Source: Azotobacter vinelandii CA (lineage in GTDB: Bacteria; Pseudomonadota; Gammaproteobacteria; Pseudomonadales; Pseudomonadaceae). From it: a DNA stretch of 64,000 bases. The notes under the pieces were generated by a model. That model saw nothing but the letters and a program-made list of their open reading frames with translations, ran no database searches and was not told the DNA's origin. Positions 26,371 to 34,798 of this stretch are shown here, in pieces (the stretch's first letter is position 1; each line of letters starts with the position of its first letter). The stretch lies in the NCBI RefSeq assembly GCF_000380335.1, contig NC_021149.1, forward strand, positions 4,702,501 to 4,766,500, written 5' to 3'. The position numbers and the translations under genes are program-made.

Positions 26371-27701
26371 GGCTGCTGCCGCGCAGCCTGTTCGGCCGCA
26401 GCCTGCTGCTGATCGTCCTGCTGATCCTGCTCGGCCAGTTGGGCGGAGCGCTGCTGGCCCGCCGGCTGATCCTCGAACCGCGCCTGGAACAGATCGCCGC
26501 CGGCGTGGCGCACAACGCGACGGCCCTGCGCGCCGGCCTGCTGGCGCTGCCGGCGGCGCAACGCGAAGCCTTCGTCGCCCGCTTCAACGCCCAGGCCCTG
26601 GCCGGCCGCGGCATCGCCGCCGCTGACGGGCCGCCCGCCCCGCTGCCGCCGCTGGAGCGCGGCTTCGCCCGGCGTCTGGCCGAGCGCCTGGCCGGCGACG
26701 GCCTGCAAGTGCAGTGGCTGCGCGAGGCCGGCGGCGGCCCGGTGCTGCGCCTGCGACTGGAGGGCGAAGATCTCTGGCTGGCGGTGCCGGGCATTCTGCC
26801 GGAACGCCTGTTCAGCGGCGCCTGGCTGTTCGCCTCGCTGGGCGCCGGGCTGCTGGCGCTGGCCGGCGCCCTGGCGATCCAGCGCCGCCTGAACCGGCCC
26901 CTGGCCCGGGTGGTACGGGCCGCCGAGTGCCTCGGCCGCGGCGACGAACCGCCGGCGCTGGAGGAAAGCGGCCCGGAAGAAACCGCCAGCCTCAGCCGCA
27001 GTTTCAACCGCCTGCGCGACAGCTTGGCGCGCAACGAACGCGAGCGCGCCCTGATGCTCGCCGGCCTGTCCCACGACCTGCGCACGCCGCTGGCCAAGCT
27101 GAGCCTGGGCGTGGAGATCCTCGCCGGCCGCGACGAGCCCGAGGTGGCTGCCAGCCTGCGGCGCAGCATCGCCGAAATGGATGCCCTGGTCGGCCAGTTC
27201 CTCGACTTCGCCCGCGACAGCCGCGAGGAACCGGCGGTGCTCGGCGAACTCGATGCCCTGGCCGGGGAACTGGCCGCCGCCTACGCCGACCACGGCCAGC
27301 CGCTGCGCCTGGAACCGGGCGCGCCGCCACCGGTGCGGATGCACCCGGCGGCGCTGCGCCGGGCGCTGACCAACCTGCTGGAGAACGCCTGGCGCCACGG
27401 CCGCCCGCCGATACTCCTGCGCAGCGGCGCGGACCGCGAGTGCGCCTGGATCGAGGTGATCGACAGCGGCGCCGGCCTCGCCGGGCGGGACGGCGAGGCA
27501 TTGAAGCAGGCTTTCCGCCGTGGCGAGAACGCCCGTGGCGGGACGCCGGGCGCCGGCCTCGGCCTGGCCATCGCCGAGCGCGTCGCCCGCGAGCACGGCG
27601 GCCGCCTGGAACTGTCCGAGCGCCCCGGCCTAGGCCTGCGGGCACGGATCTGCCTGCCGCTGCCCGGTGGGACGGCGGATACGCAACCCGCCCGTTCCTG
27701 A
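26367..27701 (+). CDS. EnvZ-like sensor histidine kinase
   Basis: Inner-membrane sensor kinase of 444 residues. Two membrane helices (about 11-31 and 150-170) bracket a periplasmic domain of about 115 residues. A HAMP segment follows (170-222), then the H-box with H236 (AGLSHDLRTPL), an N-box (NLLENAWRHG) and a G-box (GAGLGLAIAERVA). The arrangement is that of EnvZ. The signal is unknown. It forms a coupled pair with the preceding OmpR-type regulator. The periplasmic domain is Ala/Leu/Arg-rich and has no motif I can name. Confidence 0.9.
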   Translation: MRLLPRSLFGRSLLLIVLLILLGQLGGALLARRLILEPRLEQIAAGVAHNATALRAGLLALPAAQREAFVARFNAQALAGRGIAAADGPPAPLPPLERGFARRLAERLAGDGLQVQWLREAGGGPVLRLRLEGEDLWLAVPGILPERLFSGAWLFASLGAGLLALAGALAIQRRLNRPLARVVRAAECLGRGDEPPALEESGPEETASLSRSFNRLRDSLARNERERALMLAGLSHDLRTPLAKLSLGVEILAGRDEPEVAASLRRSIAEMDALVGQFLDFARDSREEPAVLGELDALAGELAAAYADHGQPLRLEPGAPPPVRMHPAALRRALTNLLENAWRHGRPPILLRSGADRECAWIEVIDSGAGLAGRDGEALKQAFRRGENARGGTPGAGLGLAIAERVAREHGGRLELSERPGLGLRARICLPLPGGTADTQPARS

Positions 27702-27860
27702 AGCATCCGGGGCGCGATCCGCACCAGCCCGGCCCACCGCTGCGCCGGGGCGCGAAGCCGCCTTGCAGAAGCCTCCTCGAGTGCGCCATGCGCGCGTGCC
27801 CCGTCGCGAGACCCGCAGTGCCTGCCGACGGTGCGACCATGCCTGCCCCTCGAGCTCAGG

Positions 27861-27877
27861 CGCACCGGGACGATGCG
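27861..27877. promoter_or_regulatory. NtrC-like enhancer site
   Basis: CGCACC-N5-GATGCG is a dyad with the spacing of the NtrC consensus TGCACC-N5-GGTGCA, matching 9 of 12 fixed positions. It lies about 100 nt upstream of the sigma-54 promoter, the usual distance for an enhancer. Confidence 0.4.
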
Positions 27878-27962
27878 CGCCAAGGGCGCCACACGCTCGA
27901 TTTGGTGCGCAAATTCCCTGAAAAGCGCAAGGAAATCCTTTTTCCGGCATTTTTTTGATGGT

Positions 27963-27978
27963 TGGCAAGCCCTGTGCT
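27963..27978 (+). promoter_or_regulatory. Sigma-54 (RpoN) promoter
   Basis: TGGCAAGCCCTGTGCT has the invariant GG (27964-27965) and GC (27976-27977) exactly 10 nt apart and matches 14 of 16 positions of TGGCACGNNNNTTGCW. The start of transcription would be near 27989, giving a leader of about 55 nt before the porin ATG. Confidence 0.72.
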
Positions 27979-28044
27979 TATCTCAGGGAAAAGCTTTACC
28001 CAACCATGCGCGCGACAGCGCAACGCAACAAGGACTGAAGAGTC

Positions 28045-28803
28045 ATGCTCAAGAAAACCACCCTCGCCCTCACCGCCGCCGGCGCCATGACCGGCAGTTG
28101 CATCGCCGTGGCGGGGACGACGCTGGACACGCCGCTGGGCGAGTTCAACGTCAGCGCCAACGTCACCCTGGCCTCCGAGTACATCTTCCGCGGCATCTCG
28201 CAGACCAAGGGCGACCCGGCCATCCAGGGCGGGCTGGACATCGTCCACGAGAGCGGTCTGTACGTCGGCGCCTGGGTTTCCAACACCGACTACGAAACCT
28301 CCGATGCGACCATGGAGCGCGACTACTACTTCGGTTACGGCGGCAACATCACCGAGGAACTGGCCTTCGACGTGGGCTGGCTCAAGTACGACTATGTGAA
28401 GGACCACCTCGACAATGCCGACCTGAACTACAGCGAGTTCTACGGCAGCCTCTCGGCCTATGGCTTCAAGGTCGGCATCAACTATTCCGACGACGTCAAC
28501 AGCGACAACAACGTGGTCTACTCCTACATCGGCTACAAGCGCGACCTGCCCTACGGGATCGGCCTGTCCCTGCGCTTCGGCAAGTACGACTTCAAGGACG
28601 ACACCTTCTTCAAGGACGGCGCGACCAGGGGCGAGGACGCCTACTACGACTGGTACGTCGGGGTGAGCAAGGAGTTCGTCGGCCTGCAGTTCGGCCTGAC
28701 CTATACCCAGACCGACCTGAAGGACGAGGAGTGCGAGAACTACGCCGGCAACGACACCTACTGCGACGCCAATATCGTCGCCTCGGTGTCCAAGGTCTTC
28801 TGA
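28045..28803 (+). CDS. TorF-family putative porin
   Basis: Outer-membrane protein of 252 residues of the TorF/TIGR02001 (gcw_chp) family. A signal peptide (MLKKTTLALTAAGAMTGSCI, cleavage after AVA near residue 25) precedes alternating beta strands with many aromatic residues. NVTLASEYIFRGISQTKGDPAIQGG is cut here into its family marks YIFRGISQ and PAIQGGLD. The protein ends in VSKVF, with the terminal Phe typical of outer-membrane barrels. Related genes in pseudomonads are found next to glnK-amtB and are nitrogen-controlled. Here those genes are not adjacent, but the sigma-54 promoter match upstream supports RpoN control. Transport specificity is unknown. Confidence 0.85.
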   Translation: MLKKTTLALTAAGAMTGSCIAVAGTTLDTPLGEFNVSANVTLASEYIFRGISQTKGDPAIQGGLDIVHESGLYVGAWVSNTDYETSDATMERDYYFGYGGNITEELAFDVGWLKYDYVKDHLDNADLNYSEFYGSLSAYGFKVGINYSDDVNSDNNVVYSYIGYKRDLPYGIGLSLRFGKYDFKDDTFFKDGATRGEDAYYDWYVGVSKEFVGLQFGLTYTQTDLKDEECENYAGNDTYCDANIVASVSKVF

Positions 28804-29057
28804 GCCAAGGGCCTCCCTCCGCCGGCCGCGTTACCGCGCCGGATGGCGCCGGGCCGCGCCCGGCCAGGCACGGGACACAGGAAACGGCATTCCCTCGCCA
28901 AGTCCTGCAACGATGCAGGCGCTATCTGCCGCGCCCCCACAGGGACGGACCTGTCCTGGCGCGGCGCGTCGTTCGTTCGTTCGGAACGACCAGACTTCTC
29001 TGCGCGCGCCCAACCTGTGCAAAGCGCGGCCGCGTGGAGCGGCGCCGCCAGTCCGGA

Positions 29058-29855
29058 TCAGTAGCCACCGCCTCCGGCGCTCTCCACGACGGCGCCCTTG
29101 AAGCGTCCGACCAGGGCCTTCATGGAACGCATCAGCAGGCTGGAGTCGACCCCCACGGCGACGAAGGCGCAACCCAGCTCCAGGTAGCGGCGCGCGGCGC
29201 CCTCGTCGGTGGAGAGGATGCCGGCGGCCTTGCCGGCGCGACGGATGCGGGCGATGCCGTCCTCGATGGCCGCCACCACCTCCGGATGAGCGGGCTCGCC
29301 GCGCCGGCCCATGGAGGCGGACAGATCCGCCGGACCGATGAAGACCCCGTCCACCCCCTCGACCGCGGCGATGGCATCGAGATTCTCCAGGCCCCTGACG
29401 CTCTCCACCTGCACCAGCAGGCACATCTGCGCGTCGGCCTCGTCCAGGTAGTCGGGGATGCTGTTCCAGCGCGAGGCGCGGGCCAGGGCCGCGCCGACCC
29501 CGCGAATGCCATGCGGCGGGTAGTGCATGGCGGCGACCAGCCCCCGCGCCTGCTCGGCGGTCTCCACCATGGGCACCAGCAGGGTCTGCGCGCCGATATC
29601 GAGCAACTGCTTGATCAGCACCGGATCGCCGACCGGCGGGCGGACCACCGCCTGGCAGGCGTAGGGCGCCACCGCCTGCAACTGGCCGAGCAGCGAGCGC
29701 AGATCGTTGGGCGCGTGCTCACCGTCGAGCAGCAGCCAGTCGAAGCCGGCATTGGCCGCCAGCTCCGCGCAATAAGGGTCGGCCAGGCCGACCCAGACGC
29801 CGATCTGCGCCTCCCGGGCCAGGCGTTGCTTGAAGGTGTTGACGGGCATCTGCAT
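29058..29855 (-). CDS. hpaI: HpaI-type class II pyruvate aldolase
   Basis: Metal-dependent aldolase of the HpcH/HpaI family, 265 residues, closest in appearance to 4-hydroxy-2-oxoheptanedioate aldolase, which cleaves the final ring-fission product of homoprotocatechuate breakdown. The residues known for E. coli HpaI are found two positions later: H47 (GEHAPND), R72 (VVRPP), E151 (VQVES) and D177 (GPADLSAS). Other hpa genes are absent, so it may instead act on sugar-acid-derived 2-keto-3-deoxy compounds as GarL does. It stands alone, divergent from the GNAT gene. The 254 nt downstream (28804-29057) hold no gene that I can support. Confidence 0.85.
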   Translation of the reverse strand: MQMPVNTFKQRLAREAQIGVWVGLADPYCAELAANAGFDWLLLDGEHAPNDLRSLLGQLQAVAPYACQAVVRPPVGDPVLIKQLLDIGAQTLLVPMVETAEQARGLVAAMHYPPHGIRGVGAALARASRWNSIPDYLDEADAQMCLLVQVESVRGLENLDAIAAVEGVDGVFIGPADLSASMGRRGEPAHPEVVAAIEDGIARIRRAGKAAGILSTDEGAARRYLELGCAFVAVGVDSSLLMRSMKALVGRFKGAVVESAGGGGY

Positions 29856-30000
29856 GGTTCGCTCCTTGGCAGGCGAAGGGAAGGAAGGCCGGAGCCGGGA
29901 TAGGCGCTATCATGCCGGCCTGCCGGTAATGAGCCCGTACGTTAAGCCGGGCGCCGTCCCGGGAGAAGCCCGTCACCCCGAGATCTGCGGAGAAACGACC

Positions 30001-30453
30001 ATGGAAATCCGTCCCGCCAGCGCCGCCGACATTCCGGCGCTGTGCCACCTGCTCGACCAGTTGTTCGCCCAGGAAGCCGAATTCACGCCCGACCGCGAGG
30101 CGCAGCAGCGCGGCCTGGCGGCGATCATCGAAGACCCGCGGGTCGGCGAGATCCTGCTCGCCGAGGAGGACGGACGGCCCCTCGGCATGGTCAACCTGCT
30201 CTACACGATTTCCACCGCGCTGGGCACGCCGGTGGCGCTGCTCGAAGACATGGTGGTGGATGCCACGGCCCGCGGCCGTGGCCTCGGCACCCAACTGCTG
30301 GAAGCGGCCGCCGCCACCGCGCGGCGGCGCGGCTGCCGGCGCATCACCCTGCTGACCGACGCCGACAACCTCGACGCCCAGCGCTTCTACGCCCGCCAGG
30401 GCTTCGCCCGCTCGCCGATGATCCCCCTGCGCCTGGCGCTCGATCCGCAATGA
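30001..30453 (+). CDS. GNAT-family N-acetyltransferase
   Basis: Acetyl-CoA-dependent N-acetyltransferase of 150 residues. The acetyl-CoA pyrophosphate loop is seen in VVDATARGRGLGTQLLEAA (about 86-104), followed by LTDADNLDAQRFYARQGF, the typical end of a GNAT domain. The acceptor substrate is unknown. The ATG at 30001 has GGAG 8-9 nt upstream; longer in-frame starts in the same frame give no recognisable extra domain. It is divergent from hpaI. Confidence 0.84.
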   Translation: MEIRPASAADIPALCHLLDQLFAQEAEFTPDREAQQRGLAAIIEDPRVGEILLAEEDGRPLGMVNLLYTISTALGTPVALLEDMVVDATARGRGLGTQLLEAAAATARRRGCRRITLLTDADNLDAQRFYARQGFARSPMIPLRLALDPQ

Positions 30454-30505
30454 CAGCGTCCACCCCACAGTCCATAGGCCCATAGGCCGCCCCGGCGCCG
30501 CCGGA

Positions 30506-30567
30506 TCAGGCCCTGCCCTGCCCGGCCAGGGCCACGGCGCGGAACATGGCGCGGCGCTTGTTCAGGG
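30506..30567 (-). pseudogene. Duplicate of the trpE 3' end
   Basis: This 62-bp stretch matches 31664-31725 with three mismatches and no gaps. On the minus strand it reads [19 protein letters not shown] plus a stop, the same as the last codons of TrpE ([19 protein letters not shown]). It has no upstream coding context and is a fragment. It marks the far side of the vapBC segment relative to intact trpE. Confidence 0.85.
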
Positions 30568-30687
30568 CATGGCGACGGGCTCCACCCGCCATACTTCCGA
30601 TCGACATGCCAGGCAGACCAAAACACACCTTTCGAGATGCGCAAGAGCGACGTAGCATTGCATCAAAATCGATGCCGGAGTTTCCCG

Positions 30688-30894
30688 ATGCGCACCACCG
30701 TCACTATCGATGACGCGCTCTATGAAAAGGCTCTCGAAATGGCCGATCCGGGCATGGACAAGGCGGACATCTTCCGCGAGGCCATGAAGACCTTCGTGCG
30801 GGTTCAAGCCGCCAGACGCCTCGCGGCGCTGGGAGGAACCACGCCGAACGTCCGGAACGTGCCTCGCCGTCGGGAGAGAGCCGAGCCGCAATGA
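30688..30894 (+). CDS. vapB: VapB-type antitoxin
   Basis: Small antitoxin of 68 residues. The N-terminus (MRTTVTIDDALYEKALEMAD) is a ribbon-helix-helix DNA-binding segment typical of VapB partners of PIN toxins; the basic, flexible C-terminus (NVPRRRERAEPQ) would bind and neutralise the toxin. The ATG at 30688 follows GGAG (30677-30680) by 7 nt. Its stop overlaps the toxin start (ATGA at 30891-30894), the usual arrangement that keeps antitoxin in excess. Autorepression of the operon is expected for the family. Confidence 0.83.
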   Translation: MRTTVTIDDALYEKALEMADPGMDKADIFREAMKTFVRVQAARRLAALGGTTPNVRNVPRRRERAEPQ

Positions 30895-31271
30895 AAGTGC
30901 TGGTCGACACATCGGTGTGGATCGACCACTTTCGCAATGGCAACGCCGCGCTGGTCGAACTGCTCGGCTCGGACGACGCCCTGACCCACCCCATGGTCAT
31001 CGCCGAAATCGCCTGTGGTACACCGCCGGCTCCACGCGCCCAGACACTGGATAACCTGGGGCTGTTGCAATCCTGCAGACAGGCGACCCTGCAGGAAGTC
31101 ATGACGTTCATCGAGCGGGAAAAACTCTATGGCCTGGGGTGCGGGCTGGTGGATATAGCTCTGCTGGCATCGACGCTCATCACGCCGGGGACACTGCTAT
31201 GGACGCTGGACAAGCGCCTGGCAAGCCTGGCTCGGCGTTTCGATGTCGCCTATCGCCCGATGAGGCACTAG
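30891..31271 (+). CDS. vapC: VapC-type PIN-domain ribonuclease toxin
   Basis: PIN-domain endoribonuclease of 126 residues, expected to cleave tRNA or rRNA when freed from its antitoxin. The four acidic positions are in place: D6 (VLVDTSVWIDHF), E39 (VIAEIACG), D88 (GLVDIALLA) and D107 (LWTLDKRL). The gene is translationally coupled to vapB. The module sits between intact trpE and a duplicated trpE tail, with repeats on the trpE side, which suggests that it arrived in or was trapped by a duplication event. Confidence 0.88.
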   Translation: MKVLVDTSVWIDHFRNGNAALVELLGSDDALTHPMVIAEIACGTPPAPRAQTLDNLGLLQSCRQATLQEVMTFIEREKLYGLGCGLVDIALLASTLITPGTLLWTLDKRLASLARRFDVAYRPMRH

Positions 31272-31385
31272 CGCGCCTGGAAATCGTGGTTCCCCTCCAG
31301 GGCCCGACCAATCACCTCCCGGCCTCCGGCTCGCGCGCAAATCGCACGCCATGAGGTGTGGAATGCAATCGAAAACATTCCCAAA

Positions 31386-31412
31386 CTGGTCGGACTGGTC
31401 GGACTGGTCGGA
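31386..31412. repeat. Triple tandem 9-bp repeat
   Basis: CTGGTCGGA is repeated three times without change. Its period is too short and its copies too few for a CRISPR; it is a simple tandem repeat. Confidence 0.8.
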
Positions 31413-31534
31413 TAACCTGGCTCCTGCATATCGCCGCCGGGCGCCCGGATGTGCGCCGGGGCATGCTGTCGTTGAAAGCCTTTTCGGTTTCCAGGGGCCG
31501 TGAAATCTTTCCGCGGCGAGCCTGAAGGCATGGC

Positions 31535-31551
31535 GGCGGGCTACGCCCGCC
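31535..31551. repeat. REP-like palindrome
   Basis: GGCGGGC-TAC-GCCCGCC hairpin within CATGGCGGCGGGCTACG. A decayed version lies at about 30569-30593, right next to the duplicated trpE tail, so both ends of the vapBC segment carry one. It is typical of short extragenic palindromes in this family. Confidence 0.65.
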
Positions 31552-31583
31552 CTATGATCGGTACTTCCACAACCCACAGCCGG

Positions 31584-31645
31584 GTAGGGTGGATGGCCGA
31601 AGCCATCCACCATGGTGGACAAGCCTACGGCGTTGTCCACCCTAC
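31584..31645. repeat. Nested inverted repeat (GTAGGGTGGA element)
   Basis: A 62-bp element bounded by perfect 10-bp inverted ends GTAGGGTGGA (31584-31593) and TCCACCCTAC (31636-31645). Inside are two further hairpins, GGATGGC/GCCATCC and GTGGACAA/TTGTCCAC, so it can fold as a cloverleaf-like structure. It lies 18 nt beyond the trpE stop. Similar GTAGGGTGGA elements are dispersed repeats in many proteobacteria. Confidence 0.7.
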
Positions 31646-31663
31646 AACCCCAGCGGCTCCGCC

Positions 31664-33142
31664 TCAGGTCCCGCCCTGCTCGGCCAGGGCCACGGCGCGG
31701 AACATGGCGCGGCGCTTGTTCAGGGTTTCCTCCCACTCCAGCGCCGGCACCGAATCGGCGACGATGCCGGCGCCGGCCTGGACGTGCAGTTCGCCGTCCT
31801 TGATCACCGCGGTGCGGATGGCGATCGCGGTATCCATGTTGCCGTTCCACGCCAGGTAGCCGACGGCGCCGCCGTAGACGCCGCGCTTGACCGGCTCCAG
31901 TTCGTCGATGATCTCCATGGCGCGGACCTTGGGCGCGCCGGAGAGGGTGCCGGCCGGCAGGATGGCGCGCAGCGCGTCCATCGCCGTCAGCCCCTGGCGC
32001 AGATGGCCGGTGACGTTGGAGACGATGTGCATGACGTTGGAATAGCGCTCGATGACCATCTTCTCGGTGAGCTTCACCGAGCCGGTATCGGCGACCCGGC
32101 CGACGTCGTTGCGGCCGAGGTCGATCAGCATCAGGTGCTCGGCCAGCTCCTTGGCGTCGGAGAGCAGGTCGCGCTCCAGCGCCAGGTCGGCCTCCTCGCT
32201 GGCGCCGCGCGGGCGGGTGCCGGCGATCGGGCGCACCGTGACCAGACCGTCCTCGACGCGCACCAGCACCTCCGGCGAGCTGCCGACCACGTGGAAGTCG
32301 CCAAAGTCGAAGAAGTACATGTAGGGGGTCGGGTTGAAGCAGCGCAGCGCCCGGTACAGGTCGATGGGCGCGGCGGCGAAGGGGATCGACATGCGCTGGG
32401 AGATCACCACCTGCATGCAGTCGCCGGCGAGGATGTAGTCCTTGATGCGCGCCACCGTCCGCTCGAAGTCCTCGCGGCCGAAGCTGGAGCGGAACGCAGG
32501 CTCCGCGCCAGCCGGCGCGCCGAGATCGATGCCCTGGCGCGGCGCCAGCGGCTGGCGCAGTTCCTCCGATAGCGCGCGCAGGTGCGCCCGGCCCCGCTCG
32601 AAGGCGTCCGCCTCGGCCGGGTCGGCGAGGACGATCAGGTGCATCTTGCCGGCCAGGTTGTCGAACACCACCACGGCGTCGGAAACCATCAGCAGGATGT
32701 CCGGGGTGCCCAGGGGGTCCGGGTTCGGGCAACGGGCGAGCTTCTTCTCCACGTAGCGCACGCTGTCGTAACCGAAGTAGCCGACCAGGCCGCCGTTGAA
32801 GCGCGGCAGTCCCGGCAGGTCCGGCACCCGGTAGCGCGCCTTGAACTGCTCGACGAAGGCCAGCGGGTCTTCGCAGTCGTGGCGCTCCACCTCCTCGCCG
32901 TCCACGCTCACCGTCACCCGCTGGCCATGGATGCGCAGCACGGTGCGCGCCGGCAGGCCGATGATCGAGTAGCGGCCCCATTTCTCGCCGCCCTGCACCG
33001 ATTCGAGCAGGTAGGAATTGGGCGCGTCGGAGAGTTTCAGGTAGATCGACAGCGGGGTGTCGAAGTCGGCGAGGGTTTCGCAGGCGAGCGGAATGCGGTT
33101 GTAGCCTTTGGCGGCCAGGCGCAGGAATTCTTCGCGGATCAT
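31664..33142 (-). CDS. trpE: Anthranilate synthase component I
   Basis: Large subunit of anthranilate synthase, 492 residues, which with TrpG converts chorismate and glutamine to anthranilate, the first step of tryptophan synthesis. The N-terminal feedback-inhibition motif [18 protein letters not shown] and the C-terminal chorismate-binding core ([33 protein letters not shown] split over the active site, [18 protein letters not shown]) are all present. The ATG at 33142 has GAGG 8 nt upstream. Upstream lie a Trp-containing leader peptide and a hairpin that suggest control by attenuation. The order rpe-gph-trpE follows Pseudomonas; trpG is not in the window. Confidence 0.95.
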   Translation of the reverse strand: MIREEFLRLAAKGYNRIPLACETLADFDTPLSIYLKLSDAPNSYLLESVQGGEKWGRYSIIGLPARTVLRIHGQRVTVSVDGEEVERHDCEDPLAFVEQFKARYRVPDLPGLPRFNGGLVGYFGYDSVRYVEKKLARCPNPDPLGTPDILLMVSDAVVVFDNLAGKMHLIVLADPAEADAFERGRAHLRALSEELRQPLAPRQGIDLGAPAGAEPAFRSSFGREDFERTVARIKDYILAGDCMQVVISQRMSIPFAAAPIDLYRALRCFNPTPYMYFFDFGDFHVVGSSPEVLVRVEDGLVTVRPIAGTRPRGASEEADLALERDLLSDAKELAEHLMLIDLGRNDVGRVADTGSVKLTEKMVIERYSNVMHIVSNVTGHLRQGLTAMDALRAILPAGTLSGAPKVRAMEIIDELEPVKRGVYGGAVGYLAWNGNMDTAIAIRTAVIKDGELHVQAGAGIVADSVPALEWEETLNKRRAMFRAVALAEQGGT

Positions 33143-33188
33143 GAATCGGCCTCGTGGCGGGCGGGAATTACGGGAAAGGGGCAAACGC

Positions 33189-33202
33189 GCCGGCGAACCG
33201 GC
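33189..33202 (-). terminator. Attenuator hairpin in the trpE leader
   Basis: GCCGG-CGAA-CCGGC as printed (GCCGG-TTCG-CCGGC on the trpE strand) is a perfect 5-bp stem with a stable TTCG tetraloop, followed on the trpE strand by a GCGTTTGCCCCTTT tract. It lies between the leader-peptide stop and trpE. The downstream arm GGCGCG could also pair with CGCGCC at the end of the leader peptide, giving an alternative structure. Confidence 0.55.
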
Positions 33203-33213
33203 AGGAGCTGTCG

Positions 33214-33258
33214 TCAGGCGCGCCAGCGCCAGCGGGCCAGGGCCTTGATGACCTTCAT
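33214..33258 (-). CDS. trpL: Trp leader peptide (attenuation)
   Basis: A 14-codon open frame, [14 protein letters not shown], ends 71 nt before the trpE ATG and has two Trp codons near its end. Reading in the same frame from a GTG at 33282 would give 22 residues with a third Trp. The ribosome-binding site is weak in either case (a GAGAG upstream of the GTG). Position, length, Trp codons and the hairpin that follows are those of a tryptophan-operon leader, so trpE is probably regulated by transcription attenuation. It is too small to appear in usual gene calls. Confidence 0.7.
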   Translation of the reverse strand: MKVIKALARWRWRA

Positions 33259-33325
33259 CCAGAGTTTGCAGGAGACCACCACGATCGCGTTTCTCTCGGA
33301 GGCGGAACGAACGATTAGCCTGGTC

Positions 33326-33354
33326 ACACTAGCGCAGCCCCGGTGTCGGATCAA
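33326..33354 (-). promoter_or_regulatory. Candidate sigma-70 promoter for trpL-trpE
   Basis: On the minus strand TTGATC (33354-33349) and TAGTGT (33331-33326) are separated by 17 nt. The -10 overlaps the gph stop codon. Transcription would start near 33318, ahead of the leader peptide, producing a leader RNA of about 175 nt. Confidence 0.45.
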
Positions 33355-34030
33355 CCAGCGCGGACAGCGCGTCGAGCACCAGCGCCGGCCCCTCCTCGGC
33401 GATCGGCCGGCCGTGGTTATAGCCGTAGGACAGCGCCACGCAGGCGACGCCCGCCGCCCGGGCGGCGAGCACGTCGTTGCGCGAGTCGCCGACGAACAGT
33501 GCTTCTTCCGCCAGCACGCCGGCCTGCGCCATCACCCAGAACAGCGCCGCCGGATCGGGCTTCTGCTGCGGCAGGGTGTCGCCGCCGACGATCCAGCGGA
33601 AGTAGCCGTCCAGCCCCTTGTCGGCCAGCAGCTCGGGCAAAAAGCGCGACGGCTTGTTGGTGATCAGGGCGAGGGCCACCTCGCGCTCGCGCAGCCAGTC
33701 GAGGGTTTCCGGCACGCCGGGATAGACGCGGGTCAGCCCGTGGCTGTCGGCGTAGGCGTCCATGAACAGCGCCAGCGCCGCCTCGGCCTCGGCGGCGTCC
33801 ACGCCCTGGTGGTCGAGGTCGCCGGCCAGGGCGCGGCGCACCAGCACCCGCGCGCCGTTGCCGACCCACAGGCGCACCCGTTCCACACCGGCCGGCGCCC
33901 GGCCGAGCCGGACGAGCATGCGGTCGACCGCCGCCGCCAGGTCCGGCACCGAGTCCACCAGGGTGCCGTCGAGGTCGAACATCGCCAGTTTCGGCAGGCG
34001 CCCGTCGAACAGCGCGTGCAGGGGCGTCAC
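33329..34030 (-). CDS. gph: Phosphoglycolate phosphatase
   Basis: HAD-superfamily phosphatase of 233 residues that removes phosphoglycolate, a by-product of DNA 3'-end repair. Motif I is [14 protein letters not shown] (about 18-31), motif [10 protein letters not shown], motif III the lysine in PQQKPDP, and motif [14 protein letters not shown]. The start is GTG at 34030, which overlaps the rpe stop codon (GTGA, 34027-34030), so gph is translationally coupled to rpe. This matches the rpe-gph-trpE order in Pseudomonas. Confidence 0.93.
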   Translation of the reverse strand: MTPLHALFDGRLPKLAMFDLDGTLVDSVPDLAAAVDRMLVRLGRAPAGVERVRLWVGNGARVLVRRALAGDLDHQGVDAAEAEAALALFMDAYADSHGLTRVYPGVPETLDWLREREVALALITNKPSRFLPELLADKGLDGYFRWIVGGDTLPQQKPDPAALFWVMAQAGVLAEEALFVGDSRNDVLAARAAGVACVALSYGYNHGRPIAEEGPALVLDALSALVDPTPGLR

Positions 34031-34701
34031 GGGCGCACCCTCGCCAGTTCGGCGCGCATGGCGTCGATCACCGCCTTGTAGTCGGGCTGGCCGAAGATCG
34101 CCGAGCCGGCGACGAAGGTGTCGGCGCCGGCGGCGGCGATCTCGCCGATGTTCTTCACGTTGACCCCGCCGTCGATCTCCAGGCGGATGTCCCGGCCGCT
34201 GGCGTCGATCAGCGCGCGCGCCTCGCGCAGCTTGTCGAGGGTGCCGGGGATGAACTTCTGACCGCCGAAGCCGGGGTTGACGCTCATCAGCAGCAGCATG
34301 TCGAGCTTGTCCATCACGTACTTCAGGCAGTCCAGCGGGGTCGCCGGGTTGAACACCAGGCCGGCCCTGGCGCCGCCGTCCCTGATCAGTTGCAGCGAGC
34401 GGTCGATGTGCTCGGAGGCTTCCGGGTGGAAGGTGATGTAGCTGGCGCCGGCCTCCAGGAAGTCACCGATGATGCGGTCGACCGGCTTGACCATCAGGTG
34501 CACGTCGATGGGCGCCTGGATGCCGTACTTGCGCAGCGCCGTGCAGACCATCGGGCCGATGGTCAGGTTGGGCACGTAGTGGTTGTCCATCACGTCGAAG
34601 TGGACGATATCGGCGCCGGCGGCGAGGACCCTGTCCACTTCCTCGCCCAGGCGGGCGAAGTCGGCGGACAGGATCGACGGGGCGATGGCGAAAGGCTGCA
34701 T
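34027..34701 (-). CDS. rpe: Ribulose-phosphate 3-epimerase
   Basis: TIM-barrel epimerase of the pentose phosphate pathway, 224 residues, interconverting ribulose 5-phosphate and xylulose 5-phosphate. Signatures are [15 protein letters not shown] near the N-terminus, [18 protein letters not shown] (here VDVHLMVKP follows) with the catalytic aspartate, [14 protein letters not shown], and the second catalytic aspartate in EIDGGVN. I chose the ATG at 34701 ([11 protein letters not shown]), with GAGG about 7 nt upstream, over the earlier in-frame start at 34728. Confidence 0.94.
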   Translation of the reverse strand: MQPFAIAPSILSADFARLGEEVDRVLAAGADIVHFDVMDNHYVPNLTIGPMVCTALRKYGIQAPIDVHLMVKPVDRIIGDFLEAGASYITFHPEASEHIDRSLQLIRDGGARAGLVFNPATPLDCLKYVMDKLDMLLLMSVNPGFGGQKFIPGTLDKLREARALIDASGRDIRLEIDGGVNVKNIGEIAAAGADTFVAGSAIFGQPDYKAVIDAMRAELARVRP

Positions 34702-34798
34702 GGGTGACCTCGAAGCGGCTCGCGGCAAAGGCGTGCAGTTTCCCGCTTCATCGCCGGGGCGGCAAGCGCGGCGCCCCGCCCCGGCATGCCAAGGCGGC

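Larger units (their letters stand above)
27702..28044. other. Regulatory region upstream of the TorF-type porin
   Basis: No gene is seen in this 343-nt region. It contains the sigma-54 promoter match at 27963-27978 and, about 100 nt upstream, a dyad resembling an NtrC site (27861-27877). Composition shifts to AT-rich from about 27900. Confidence 0.5.
31272..31663. other. Repeat-rich spacer between vapC and trpE
   Basis: No gene is supported in these 390 nt. They contain three tandem 9-bp units (31386-31412), a GC-rich palindrome (31535-31551) and a larger nested inverted repeat (31584-31645), each listed separately. Confidence 0.6.

Noticed and set aside
31386-31412. Three identical repeats that could suggest a CRISPR array
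   Set aside because: The unit is 9 bp with no spacers and there are no cas genes in the window.
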